Shown: piece after piece, positions 8,952 to 16,682 of the stretch
Layout of the letters: every line of letters begins with the position of its first letter
Position numbering within the stretch: the first letter of the stretch is position 1
Origin: Tritrichomonas musculus
Taxonomy: Eukaryota; Parabasalia; Tritrichomonadida; Tritrichomonadidae
Direction: 5' to 3'
DNA: 64,000 nt
NCBI GenBank assembly: GCA_039105265.1
Contig: JAPFFF010000056.1
Coordinates: 372,001-436,000 of the forward strand
Notes under the pieces: generated by a model
Seen by the model: only the letters and a program-made list of their open reading frames with translations
What the model was told of the DNA's origin: nothing
The model's database searches: none
Translations under genes and position numbers: made by a program

Positions 8952-9645
8952 TTACCAATCATCCTTCTCAAACTTGTCATATGCTTCTCTTTGTCTTCTT
9001 ACAGCTTCTTGTAGATCGGCCACAAATTGTTTATCTTGTTTCCAATTTCTAGCTTTTTCAGCTGCTGACATTTTTTTCTTTGGAGGTGATTCTTGTTTCT
9101 TTGGTAATGCTTTGGGAGGCGGGGATGGTTTTTTGGGAGGCGGGGATGGTTTTTTGGGAGGCGATTTTTTGGGTGATGATTTTTTATTTTCTGTCGTGGC
9201 TTCTTTTTGTTTTTGCTCTATTTGTTTCTTCAACTGATTTAATTTTTCATTGGCTTCATCAATATATTTATTTCTTCTTTGATACATTTTATATCTTGTT
9301 GGCTTCCTTCCATAAAACATCCTTGGTACATCAGCGTAGGCTATATGTTTGTTTCCAAACATCCGAGCATTCCTTTCCTGAATTAATTGAGCCAACAATT
9401 TTTCCTGACTGTTTTTATCATCAATTTGTCCAAGAGTTTGGCCTGCTGCTCTTACAACATCAGCTGCTACATTCCATTTATTATTTCCAGTCGCTTCCCC
9501 AATTATATCACCTACATCTGCAGCTCCTTGTAAAATTTCTGCTTTATTATTATTAATCCAATTACCAATTTTTCCAAATATACTAACACCAGCATCTGAA
9601 GGGGTAGATGGAATAAATTTGTTGGCTGTTATATTCAGGAACTAT
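8952..9645 (-). pseudogene. Second basic Polinton protein, paralogue of its neighbour (fossil)
   Basis: The frame is open from about 9645 to 8952. It carries QGAADVGDIIGEATGNNKWN, parallel to the helical block of the 8174-8929 protein, and YGRKPTRYKMYQRR, parallel to its YSRKPSGYKIYQ block. The C-terminal third is a lysine/proline tract with repeated SPPKK and PSPPKK units encoded by tandem GGGAGGCGGGGATGG-type repeats near 9116-9165. No clear start codon is evident. The pairing with its neighbour suggests tandem duplication inside the Polinton. Function unknown. Confidence 0.5.
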
Positions 9646-9659
9646 TGACTCTGGAAAAT

Positions 9660-10511
9660 TTATAATAATTGGTAATTGGCTGTTATATTACAAATAAATT
9701 TGTCGTGAGGCTCACGATGCTGCAAATATTCCTTGACTGTTTTTTTGATATTTAGATTGTTATTCGTTTGTTGGAGCAATGATGTAAAATCTTCTTCTGA
9801 ATATCCACTATAGCATATAATATCGGTGGCCAATCTCTTTGCATTTATATGGACAAATCTAATAGTTTGGATAGCCATAATGCATGTAATATTATAGTGC
9901 CTAGTTTTTGTTAACAGCCTGAGGAATTCAGTATTATTATGCGTCAATAAATCGCTCCCAGCACAGTCATCCAATATTATTAGAGTGTTATATGGATATG
10001 ATGAAGTTTGATATTTTACTAGCTTGTTTGCTATATATACTATTCTATCATCTATTTCTTGAAGGGAGTGCTTGTTTATAAGCCGCTGCATTTCTTCATT
10101 TGTCTCTTTCATTTTTGATAATACATGCTTTACCATAGCATAATATTTTATCTTTCGCTTTAGATGTTTTTTCAAATAATCCATCAATTCTGCTCCGTTC
10201 AAATATATGATTGGTGTCTTGACATTTTGACTCATCGCCTCTGCAGTTTTGTCCATCTTACCGCTTGTGGAACAGAATACTATCTTCTGGTAGTAGGGAT
10301 ACTTAAATAATCTCTCGGTAATTAAAATGTGTTTCCATATCCAATAACTTTTTCCAGCACCTGGTTTGCCTATCAAAAAATATATACCGTTCGTGCTAAA
10401 TGGATAGGAAGGATGAATTGGTTTCATAAGTGCAGATTCTATTTCTTTTTGGTTTTTCCGCATGGTTTTTTGGATTAAAACTTCTACTTCTTTCATTATT
10501 TGTTTAGCCAT
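9660..10511 (-). CDS. Polinton genome-packaging ATPase (FtsK/HerA, A32-like)
   Basis: 283 residues. A Walker A motif GKPGAGKSYWIWKHI lies at about residues 48-62, and a Walker B-like LIILDDCAGSD follows at about 180, with a downstream KTRHYNITCIMAIQT that fits the sensor/glutamine region. This is the DNA-packaging ATPase found in Polintons and related viruses. The ATG start at 10511 lies 11 bp from the integrase stop, as expected in a compact gene train. It looks open over the expected length. Confidence 0.85.
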   Translation of the reverse strand: MAKQIMKEVEVLIQKTMRKNQKEIESALMKPIHPSYPFSTNGIYFLIGKPGAGKSYWIWKHILITERLFKYPYYQKIVFCSTSGKMDKTAEAMSQNVKTPIIYLNGAELMDYLKKHLKRKIKYYAMVKHVLSKMKETNEEMQRLINKHSLQEIDDRIVYIANKLVKYQTSSYPYNTLIILDDCAGSDLLTHNNTEFLRLLTKTRHYNITCIMAIQTIRFVHINAKRLATDIICYSGYSEEDFTSLLQQTNNNLNIKKTVKEYLQHREPHDKFICNITANYQLL

Positions 10512-10521
10512 TTATTGTTGG

Positions 10522-11631
10522 TTAAATCCATTTTTTAATGTTTGATGGGATATTTTTTTGTTTGCTCCAATAATCCATTTCGAGGTTTGATAATTTAGTT
10601 GGGGCTCCTTCTCGTAAATTTTTGGCTGGAATAACATCTTCTGTCCCTTCACTATATTTAATTTTATATTTATTCTTAGCTGCATCGTAGGATATAATTT
10701 TATCCACAATACCTCTCTTGCCTCCCTTTAGTGTCTGAGCAAGAGGCACTTCTGCCCCGGGGCCCTTCAGGCCCTTATTTTTATTCTGTGTTTTTATCAA
10801 TCTATATCCCGGCAACTTATCTATCGATTCATCTTTGGACTTAACAATAAATTGATTTCCAGCTTTTGAATCAACAATATAAGCCTCCTTGCTGACCCTA
10901 TTTCTTCGCTTCGAAAATGGTTCCTTGGCTTGTATAATTCTCACCCTGTCGTTAGGCTGAAAGTCATAAGGATTGATTTGTGATTTAGTATTAATATATT
11001 CTTTTTCATCTTTTTCTGTCATTTCGTTTGGTATTTTATAGTCCAACGATCGGTGAGGGGATTTATTGTAGGAATCTATTAATCCCTTCATTTCTTGTTC
11101 TCCAATAAATCTATTCTCTCCTACCATATCTCTTATAGTTCTCATGAATCTATTTATGATGCCTAGTACATTATGATTATTGTCTTCCGTAGTATTGTAT
11201 ATAATATTTTTTGCCTTCATTATTTGCAAAACATCGTTGGACAAATAGGCGGCATCCTGGTCAGAAGTAATAGAATAAACATTTGGTTCGTCTACTAAAA
11301 ATTGATTTAATGCTCTAGCTACTTCTTTTGCTCCCTTCCCTCTCATCGCATAACAAAAAGCCTTCCTGGAATTGATATTTATAAACATCAGATAATTCAA
11401 ACCATCTTTTGTTTTGTCATTTATGAAAGTGTCCATTTGATATCCTCCTGAGTGTTTTGAATATATATTCATAAATTTTGCCTTTGGTACTTTAACATCA
11501 TGAACTATATTCTTCAAATAATTTAATGCTGCCTCTTCTGTAAATCCATATCGTTTTGCAAGAGGAACAAATTTTGATGGTGTTTTCCACGGAAACTTTT
11601 TATATAACTCCTCTATTGTTTTATAAGTCAT
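10522..11631 (-). CDS. Polinton integrase (rve superfamily) with chromo-like C-terminus
   Basis: 369 residues. An rve catalytic core spans about residues 55-205, with YQMDTF and TSDQDAAYL carrying the two aspartates and NHNVLGIINRFMRTIRDM following, the usual Polinton pattern. An SH3-like basic region near 220-260 and a chromo/Tudor-like C-terminus (GIVDKIISYD..., YKIKYSEGTEDVIPAKNLR) complete the architecture. It catalyses insertion of the element into host DNA. The start is the ATG at 11631, 10 bp after the preceding gene's stop. Confidence 0.85.
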   Translation of the reverse strand: MTYKTIEELYKKFPWKTPSKFVPLAKRYGFTEEAALNYLKNIVHDVKVPKAKFMNIYSKHSGGYQMDTFINDKTKDGLNYLMFININSRKAFCYAMRGKGAKEVARALNQFLVDEPNVYSITSDQDAAYLSNDVLQIMKAKNIIYNTTEDNNHNVLGIINRFMRTIRDMVGENRFIGEQEMKGLIDSYNKSPHRSLDYKIPNEMTEKDEKEYINTKSQINPYDFQPNDRVRIIQAKEPFSKRRNRVSKEAYIVDSKAGNQFIVKSKDESIDKLPGYRLIKTQNKNKGLKGPGAEVPLAQTLKGGKRGIVDKIISYDAAKNKYKIKYSEGTEDVIPAKNLREGAPTKLSNLEMDYWSKQKNIPSNIKKWI

Positions 11632-11641
11632 TTAAATTTAT

Positions 11642-12967
11642 TTAAATATATAACATCTTTTTGTATGGTAAGAACTGCATTTCTATTTTAAATGATTCAT
11701 TATTTGGAATTAAAATAGGGATATTATTATGTCGGCCAGAATAAAATTCAATCCAAAAGTGTTGGTCTGTTGAGTTCAGCTTAAAGTATTTTATAGGGTT
11801 GAAGTAGATTTGACTATTACCTAGATAATATTTATTTGACTGCTCAGCAATTGAAGAATATATAGTGCATGAATGCCTATCCCATACATTTTTAAACCTC
11901 AGCTCTCTCATCCATTTGCCTTCATATCTGATGATATTTCCTTCTTTTTCTTTGATTGGTTTGCTTAAATCCATAAAATCTTCCGGATGATTATTAAATG
12001 ATTCATAACCAATATTATAAACATCATCAAAATCGAATCGTCTATATGGCAATTTATTATCTTTTGGCCTAACTCGAAAGCTAATTGATAAGTCAACATA
12101 GTAGTTTTTATATTTGCTATCTTTGACCAGTTCACCATTCGTAGGTGAATAAAAGATTTCATAGAACATATTATCATCATAATTGTAGAAGCCATCAGTT
12201 TGGACATCTCTTCGTCTCAAGCCTTCTTTTTCTTCAATAAATGTGGGCTTCTGCTCATTTAACTTGATTTCTTCTCTGATTCTTTCCATCTCTTTTGCAT
12301 TTTCAGTTATGGCTTTTCTATTTTTTTCAAAATCTTCATTGGCTTTGTTGAGTTGTTTTTGTAGGTCAGCTTTAATTGCTTCATCTTTTTCTTCAAATAT
12401 TTGTGCTATCAAGTTATCTATTTCTATTTCTAATTTATCATGTTCATCTACCAAATTTGTTTGTTCTATGCTTAACTTTGTTTCTTGGTCATATAAATTT
12501 GAATTATGTTCTTTATTGATTTTATCGGCTGAAATATTAAACTCTTCAAATTTAGCTTCAATAGCTGCTCTCATATCATTCCACACTTCGCTTAAATCAT
12601 TCTGTTGATTTAACCATGAATTTATGCTGATAAATACTTCACTCTTTTTGTCTTCTTCAATAGCTTTGTATATTTGGTCATCTGTGAATTTGGGGTTATC
12701 TCTCTTCAGTGCATTATAATCGTCTCGTCTATATTTTCTCACTCCAAGGGTAAATTCAATCTTCCTTCTCCTTGCCAACATAAATATATTTCTCACACCA
12801 ATAATAGACTCACCCCTATTTGAAGTGCACCATTCTTGTGGGAAATTAAAATAGTATCGGTTAAATTTTGCAGGGTCCTGCCGTCCATCTTCTAAAAAGT
12901 AAGCATATTCTATAGCTATCGGTGTTTGTTCTTCAGCTGGATTGAGCGTCGGGTACATTTCAATCAT
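11642..12967 (-). CDS. Polinton minor-capsid-like protein with coiled-coil insert
   Basis: The first ATG is at 12967 (MIEMYPTLNP...); the frame is open further upstream, but only with a GTG. A strand-rich N-terminus (RNIFMLARRRKIEFTLGVRKY) is followed by a long coiled coil (about residues 150-245). A second strand-rich part follows (FYNYDDNMFYEIFYSP, YYVDLSISFRVRP), and the C-terminus contains FWIEFYSGRHNNIPILIPN. The split beta-rich fold and position suggest the minor capsid (penton-type) protein. I have no alignment to confirm it. Confidence 0.45.
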   Translation of the reverse strand: MIEMYPTLNPAEEQTPIAIEYAYFLEDGRQDPAKFNRYYFNFPQEWCTSNRGESIIGVRNIFMLARRRKIEFTLGVRKYRRDDYNALKRDNPKFTDDQIYKAIEEDKKSEVFISINSWLNQQNDLSEVWNDMRAAIEAKFEEFNISADKINKEHNSNLYDQETKLSIEQTNLVDEHDKLEIEIDNLIAQIFEEKDEAIKADLQKQLNKANEDFEKNRKAITENAKEMERIREEIKLNEQKPTFIEEKEGLRRRDVQTDGFYNYDDNMFYEIFYSPTNGELVKDSKYKNYYVDLSISFRVRPKDNKLPYRRFDFDDVYNIGYESFNNHPEDFMDLSKPIKEKEGNIIRYEGKWMRELRFKNVWDRHSCTIYSSIAEQSNKYYLGNSQIYFNPIKYFKLNSTDQHFWIEFYSGRHNNIPILIPNNESFKIEMQFLPYKKMLYI

Positions 12968-13044
12968 TATAAAACAACTTCTTGATTCGAAGGGATATCT
13001 TAACAAAAAATGGCTCGGGATTTCTTCCAAAAAAATGCTTAGAT

Positions 13045-13347
13045 TCACTTAAATATTTGATGGTGCTCATCAAATAATCTATATCTTGGAGCGTCCTTTT
13101 CCTTCAACAAATCGTAATCACCACTATATTTCAACAAAGCTGCTCGTCTAAATTTTGCATATCTGAAGCCACTAAACTTGTTCCTTTCATCTAATACTTC
13201 CAAAATTACGTATCCTTTGCTATCGCACGTCCTAACGTTTTTTTGTGCATCATAGATTTGTTGCGTCTGTCTTGATGTATAATAGGGGTTGCGTAAAGTG
13301 TAGCCTTTATATTCTGTCATCATTTTTAAATCACTCGGGGCGTCCAT
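13045..13347 (-). CDS. Small Polinton ORF next to the integrase/capsid block
   Basis: This 100-residue ORF has an ATG start and is the first gene of the minus-strand train. It has no domain I recognise. It is rich in aromatic and charged residues, with a YKGYTLRNPYYTSRQTQQIY stretch. It overlaps the upstream extension of the next frame by a few bases. An AGTAGTATATA element lies about 70 bp upstream. Confidence 0.55.
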   Translation of the reverse strand: MDAPSDLKMMTEYKGYTLRNPYYTSRQTQQIYDAQKNVRTCDSKGYVILEVLDERNKFSGFRYAKFRRAALLKYSGDYDLLKEKDAPRYRLFDEHHQIFK

Positions 13348-13397
13348 TTGTCGTCGTGATAAAAAATGGTTGGGATTTCTTGACGGGACGTTAAGAA

Positions 13398-13420
13398 ATC
13401 ACGCCATTTATATATACTAC
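13398..13420 (-). promoter_or_regulatory. Candidate promoter element shared with 14148 and 14870
   Basis: TATATACTACTTTTAGTAGTG on the plus strand reads AGTAGTATATA towards the minus-strand gene at 13347. TATATACTACTA directly precedes the ATG of the plus-strand ORF at 14158, and CATATACTACTT recurs at 14871-14882. Three occurrences at or near ORF starts suggest an element-specific promoter or initiator. This is inference. Confidence 0.4.
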
Positions 13421-13450
13421 TTTTAGTAGTGATTTTTTGAACTTTTTAAT

Positions 13451-13518
13451 TTTCAGTTTTTTTGATTTTTCAGTTTTTTGATTTTTTCAGTTTTTTTGAA
13501 TTTTTTTAATTTTCATTT
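13451..13518. repeat. T-rich tandem repeat CAGTTTTTTGATTTTT
   Basis: Three or four imperfect copies of a roughly 15-17-bp unit, CAGTTTTTTGATTTTT, lie in a row. No coding potential is visible. Confidence 0.6.
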
Positions 13519-13564
13519 ATAGGGGGGAGGAAGGGGTATACAATTAATATATCTATTTTAAAAA

Positions 13565-13676
13565 TGGGGTCCGGGGCGGGAGCCCTGGAGTAGCGCGAGC
13601 GGAGCCTTGGCGGAGCGAAGCGGTATAGGTCTCCGGGGAGCGAAAGCGTACCGGAGCCTATACTTTACTACTCCAA
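13565..13676. repeat. GC-rich structured block with nested inverted repeats
   Basis: About 110 bp of strongly GC-rich sequence sits in AT-rich DNA. GGAGCGAAGCGG and GGAGCGAAAGCG repeat, TATAGGTCTCCGG (13624-13636) pairs with CCGGAGCCTATA (13651-13662), and an outer GGAGTAG pairs with CTACTCC near 13670. Together they could form a two-level hairpin. A related GC-rich block lies at 15319-15390. Confidence 0.65.
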
Positions 13677-14066
13677 ATATGGGTCATTTAGGGCGTTTTT
13701 GGGTGGATTCTATCTGACCTGGATTCGGAACACACATCACTACTTACGAGTGAATATCAATGTGAACCAACTAAGATCTGGTTAAACAATATTGAATTTC
13801 CATTAGATATTAATAGCAATTTCGTGATCAATGCAACAGCTAATTACATATTGATTAATTCGACATTCTTTTCATCAAATGGTATCTTACTTGAAGATAA
13901 CACTAAGAATGAAATACATTCATTATAAGGAGGTAGGTACGAGATTCTCGGGGCTGGTACCTGTGCCGTTTCATAGATGGTTGGCTTTGAGGTGGGTGGG
14001 TGGGATAACATGAAAAGAAGAAGAAGAAATTTTTTTTAAATTTTAAATTTTATTTTTTATTTTTTA

Positions 14067-14094
<28 letters not shown>
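14067..14094. repeat. T28 homopolymer
   Basis: An uninterrupted run of 28 T lies between the GC-rich block and the plus-strand ORF at 14158. A similar T27 run is at 15107-15133. Confidence 0.9.
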
Positions 14095-14097
<3 letters not shown>

Positions 14098-14157
14098 TAG
14101 TTCGTGTTGACGGTGTGGGTGCTAACCCCACCGGAAACCGACTAGTATATACTACTA

Positions 14158-14658
14158 ATGGAACACACAAACGCAATGTTTGTAGACGATTATGTAGAAG
14201 AAGAGGAGGAAGAAGAAAACAATAATGTATCTGGTGCTATTACCGAAAACGAATTAATAGAACAGTTTTATAACTATCTTCGAGAAAACAACATTAAAGA
14301 AGCTCGTCGATTGCTTCGAACTTATAGCTGTTTTAGTAAGCTTAATACAAGACAACTAAATAAGGACTATCCATTAAACGGTTATAAGTTTACGAAACGA
14401 GGCGATGTATTAACATTATACAAACCAATAGAGAAAACAGATAAAGAAACCAATAAACACGAATCGATAGAAGATATAACCAATAGATTGGAAACATTAG
14501 AAGAACAACTTCGAGAACACACCAACAAATACGAACACGAATTAATAGCTATTCGCGAACAGGTTTATAATAATCTTAATGCTATTAAGGAAATAAGAAC
14601 TGTGTTAAATAGGGCTGTCGATGCTATTAATGGAATGTTATACCAAAATATGTATTAA
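14158..14658 (+). CDS. Unknown acidic/coiled-coil protein near the Polinton end
   Basis: 166 residues with an ATG directly after a TATATACTACTA element. The N-terminus is a run of glutamates (about residues 14-22). A predicted helical segment with a TENELIEQFYNYLRENN... pattern follows, then a C-terminal coiled coil (about 105-165, with leucine and isoleucine at heptad spacing). It is the only plus-strand ORF in the region. Its codon use (GAA, AAC, CGA-rich) differs from the Polinton genes to its left. I do not recognise a family; it may be a Polinton gene near the terminus or belong to another element. Confidence 0.55.
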   Translation: MEHTNAMFVDDYVEEEEEEENNNVSGAITENELIEQFYNYLRENNIKEARRLLRTYSCFSKLNTRQLNKDYPLNGYKFTKRGDVLTLYKPIEKTDKETNKHESIEDITNRLETLEEQLREHTNKYEHELIAIREQVYNNLNAIKEIRTVLNRAVDAINGMLYQNMY

Positions 14659-14702
14659 TTAATGTATTCTATTATTTTTATGCCATAAACGAAAACACAT
14701 TA

Positions 14703-14744
14703 ATTGTTGTTCGTTGGTTGTTGTTCGTTAGTTGTTGTTCGCTA
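14703..14744. repeat. Three tandem copies of a 14-bp unit TTGTTGTTCGTTGG
   Basis: TTGTTGTTCGTTGG, TTGTTGTTCGTTAG and TTGTTGTTCGCTAA lie head to tail 45 bp after the stop of the 14158 ORF. An iteron-like arrangement; function unknown. Confidence 0.65.
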
Positions 14745-14971
14745 ATGGAAAGACAAAAATAAAAACATTATTAATTTTGTTTTTTAGCCGCAGGTTCTCG
14801 TGTCGTAGGTCGTCGTTTTGGTCTCTTATGACAAGGGGGTCATTTTTTATCCCCTGTCGAAATCAACATACATATACTACTTGCGTGCTCATTAAGAAAT
14901 TCTTAAAATAAAGACTAATTCTAGCTTAAAATAAAATAATTCGTTTAGAATTTTTTTTATATAGAAAAAAG

Positions 14972-14989
14972 CATGAGTAGCTACTCATG
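14972..14989. repeat. Perfect 18-bp palindrome CATGAGTAGCTACTCATG
   Basis: Exact dyad with no spacer, in the non-coding stretch right of the unknown ORF. A second perfect palindrome, GGTCAATATTGACC, lies at 15048-15061. Both could be protein-binding sites. Confidence 0.7.
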
Positions 14990-15071
14990 GTATTTTTTGC
15001 AAAAGTGGAAAAAAGTTCCAAGCTTTTATTTTCTGAAGAACGATAGAGGTCAATATTGACCATAACTGCTG

Positions 15072-15133
15072 CGGGCAAATCCGATTACGGGCAAATCCGA
15101 TTTCCCTTTTTTTTTTTTTTTTTTTTTTTTTTT
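15072..15133. repeat. Tandem 16-bp repeat followed by T27
   Basis: CGGGCAAATCCGATT occurs twice in direct repeat (15072-15086, 15088-15102). It is followed by a run of 27 T at 15107-15133. Confidence 0.7.
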
Positions 15134-15318
15134 CAAAAAAAAATTTAGTTATATTTAAATGTTAACAAAAAGTTTAATAAGATTGAATATATTGATAACC
15201 ATTTAATCAAACAAAAAGTTTTGCCGTGCGGATAATTCCGTTTTTTGTCTTCAGTGTACCGTTTTACTTTTTTTCAAATAAACTATTCAAAAAACGGTGA
15301 AGTTACCGATTCTTACCG

Positions 15319-15390
15319 CCAGCCGCGGGGTCTCGACTCGGCTTCGCTTCGCTCAGCCTCGCTCGACGCCCGGGCGATATGTAGTCTCGG
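15319..15390. repeat. Second GC-rich block
   Basis: GC-rich sequence with AGCCGCGGGGTCTCGACTCG recalls AGCCGCAGGTTCTCGTGTCG at 14786-14805. It also has TCGCTTCGCTC direct repeats, like the GC-rich block at 13565. An 87-codon open frame (15245-15508) crosses it, but composition and context do not support a gene. Confidence 0.5.
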
Positions 15391-15499
15391 TAAAAAATTA
15401 TGTAAATATATAAAAAGATTTGTTTATTCAATTATTTTATTTAGATTATTTTTTCTGAATGATTTCCACTTTTTGAAGGTTCTTCAGAAAAGCTTTACT

Positions 15500-15664
15500 A
15501 TACTTTAGTTGATCCTTTTTTTCATTTATTGCATACTGTTCAACAAATTTTTTCTTTTATCCTGTGACTTAATTAAATCAAAAACCTTTTTTCGGTAAAA
15601 AATTTTTTGTTTCAAAAATTTTTTTATTTTTGTCTCCAAAAAATTTTTTAATAAAAAAAAATTA
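15500..15664. other. AT-rich non-coding stretch
   Basis: Only AT-rich sequence with A and T runs; no gene seen. It ends in the 8-bp AAAAATTA that is repeated on the far side of the following MITE. Confidence 0.5.
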
Positions 15665-16491
15665 AGAGTAGCTGTAACGAAATTTCTTGGGTAAGCCCTC
15701 TCAAAAAGTGGACTGTCAAATTGATTTTTCTCATTGGTAAGAAGGTTTTATGATTTTTTAATAATTTAATATAAAACTTTATGTTGAGCGTTTGCACTTT
15801 TTAAATAAAAGATTAAAATTCCTGGTGAAAATGTATAAATTCACGATGCTAAAAATGTGCATGCGGTCATCCTTTATTTGGTAAAAATATAAAATTAATT
15901 ATAAATAAATAAATATCAAATATATGAGAATAATTCCTTGGTCGCGTTAAGCATAATTTTAATTTTATTCATGAAAAAATGTGAAAAATTTTGTAACAAA
16001 ACAAAACATAAAATTCTTTCTTTTTAATTATCTTTTTGAATTCGATTTGAATTATTAAATGAAAGATTTCCAACCTAGTGAATCTGCAAGTTCTTAACTA
16101 TTTCATGAATCCAGCTTTAAACCTAAAGAAATCCAAAAATAATCAATCCAAATTCATATTATAATTATCTATAAAATTTGAATTAATATCATGATTAATC
16201 ATTTTTACATATATTAAACTATTTTTCAGTCTATTATAAAAAGGATCCTTTCATTGGAACCTTGCTTTTAATTAAAAAAAATGCTAATAACCAACAAAAA
16301 AGTTTACAATTTATAATTATTTAGCATGCACTACATTAAATATCAATAAACAACTCATTGCAACATATATTTTATTATTTGCTTTCCGAAATAATAAATA
16401 CAACTGATAAAAATTTTAGAAAAAAATAGAATTTTCATATCACACTTCAAAAAAAAATACGATCATGTTTTGAATTTGTTGCAGCTACTCT
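15665..16491. mobile_element. 827-bp MITE-like element with AGAGTAGCTG terminal repeats
   Basis: The left end AGAGTAGCTGTAACGAAATT matches the reverse complement of the right end (AGAGTAGCTGCAACAAATTC) with a few mismatches. AAAAATTA flanks both sides (15657-15664 and 16492-16499), an exact though low-complexity 8-bp target duplication. No coding capacity is visible inside. The first ten TIR bases differ at only two positions from AGAATAGATG at the right end of the 4.37-kb transposon, and both elements have 8-bp duplications. It could be a non-autonomous relative. Confidence 0.65.
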
Positions 16492-16682
16492 AAAAATTAT
16501 TTATTTTTTGAAAAATTCCTCATGATAAAAAAAAATTTCCTCGAAAATATTTCGTAACAATTATCTTCTCGTGTAAAAAAGCTCATGTTCTCGTGCTAAG
16601 CCTATAGAAAATAAAAATATTAAAATACATTATTTTTATAGTTTCCCCACCCATAATTTAAGCGAGATCAGGGTAGATAATT

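Larger units (their letters stand above)
1..13420 (-). mobile_element. Maverick/Polinton element (fossil), running off the left edge
   Basis: All recognised genes lie on the minus strand. From right to left they are a small ORF, a minor-capsid-like protein, a retroviral-type integrase, an FtsK/A32-like packaging ATPase, two related basic proteins, a proline-rich protein, an N-terminal major-capsid-like protein and a protein-primed DNA polymerase B. This set is diagnostic of Polintons, which are abundant in trichomonads. The element is broken: a 4.37-kb DNA transposon sits in the polymerase gene, and there are a few further breaks. Several genes still look open, so it appears fairly young. The left terminus is outside the window. 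The right terminus was not resolved and could lie anywhere from about 13.4 to 15.5 kb. No adenain-like maturation protease was recognised here. Confidence 0.9.

Noticed and set aside
14973-15056. 28-codon ORF starting in the CATGAGTAGCTACTCATG palindrome
   Set aside because: Too short and unsupported; the palindrome explains the ATG.
14067-15133. T28 and T27 tracts as terminal repeats of an element
   Set aside because: They point the same way and their flanks do not match, so they are not inverted or direct terminal repeats.
15245-15508. 87-codon open frame across a GC-rich block
   Set aside because: The product is low complexity with no domain, and the openness is explained by the short GC-rich block; no promoter element or homology is seen.
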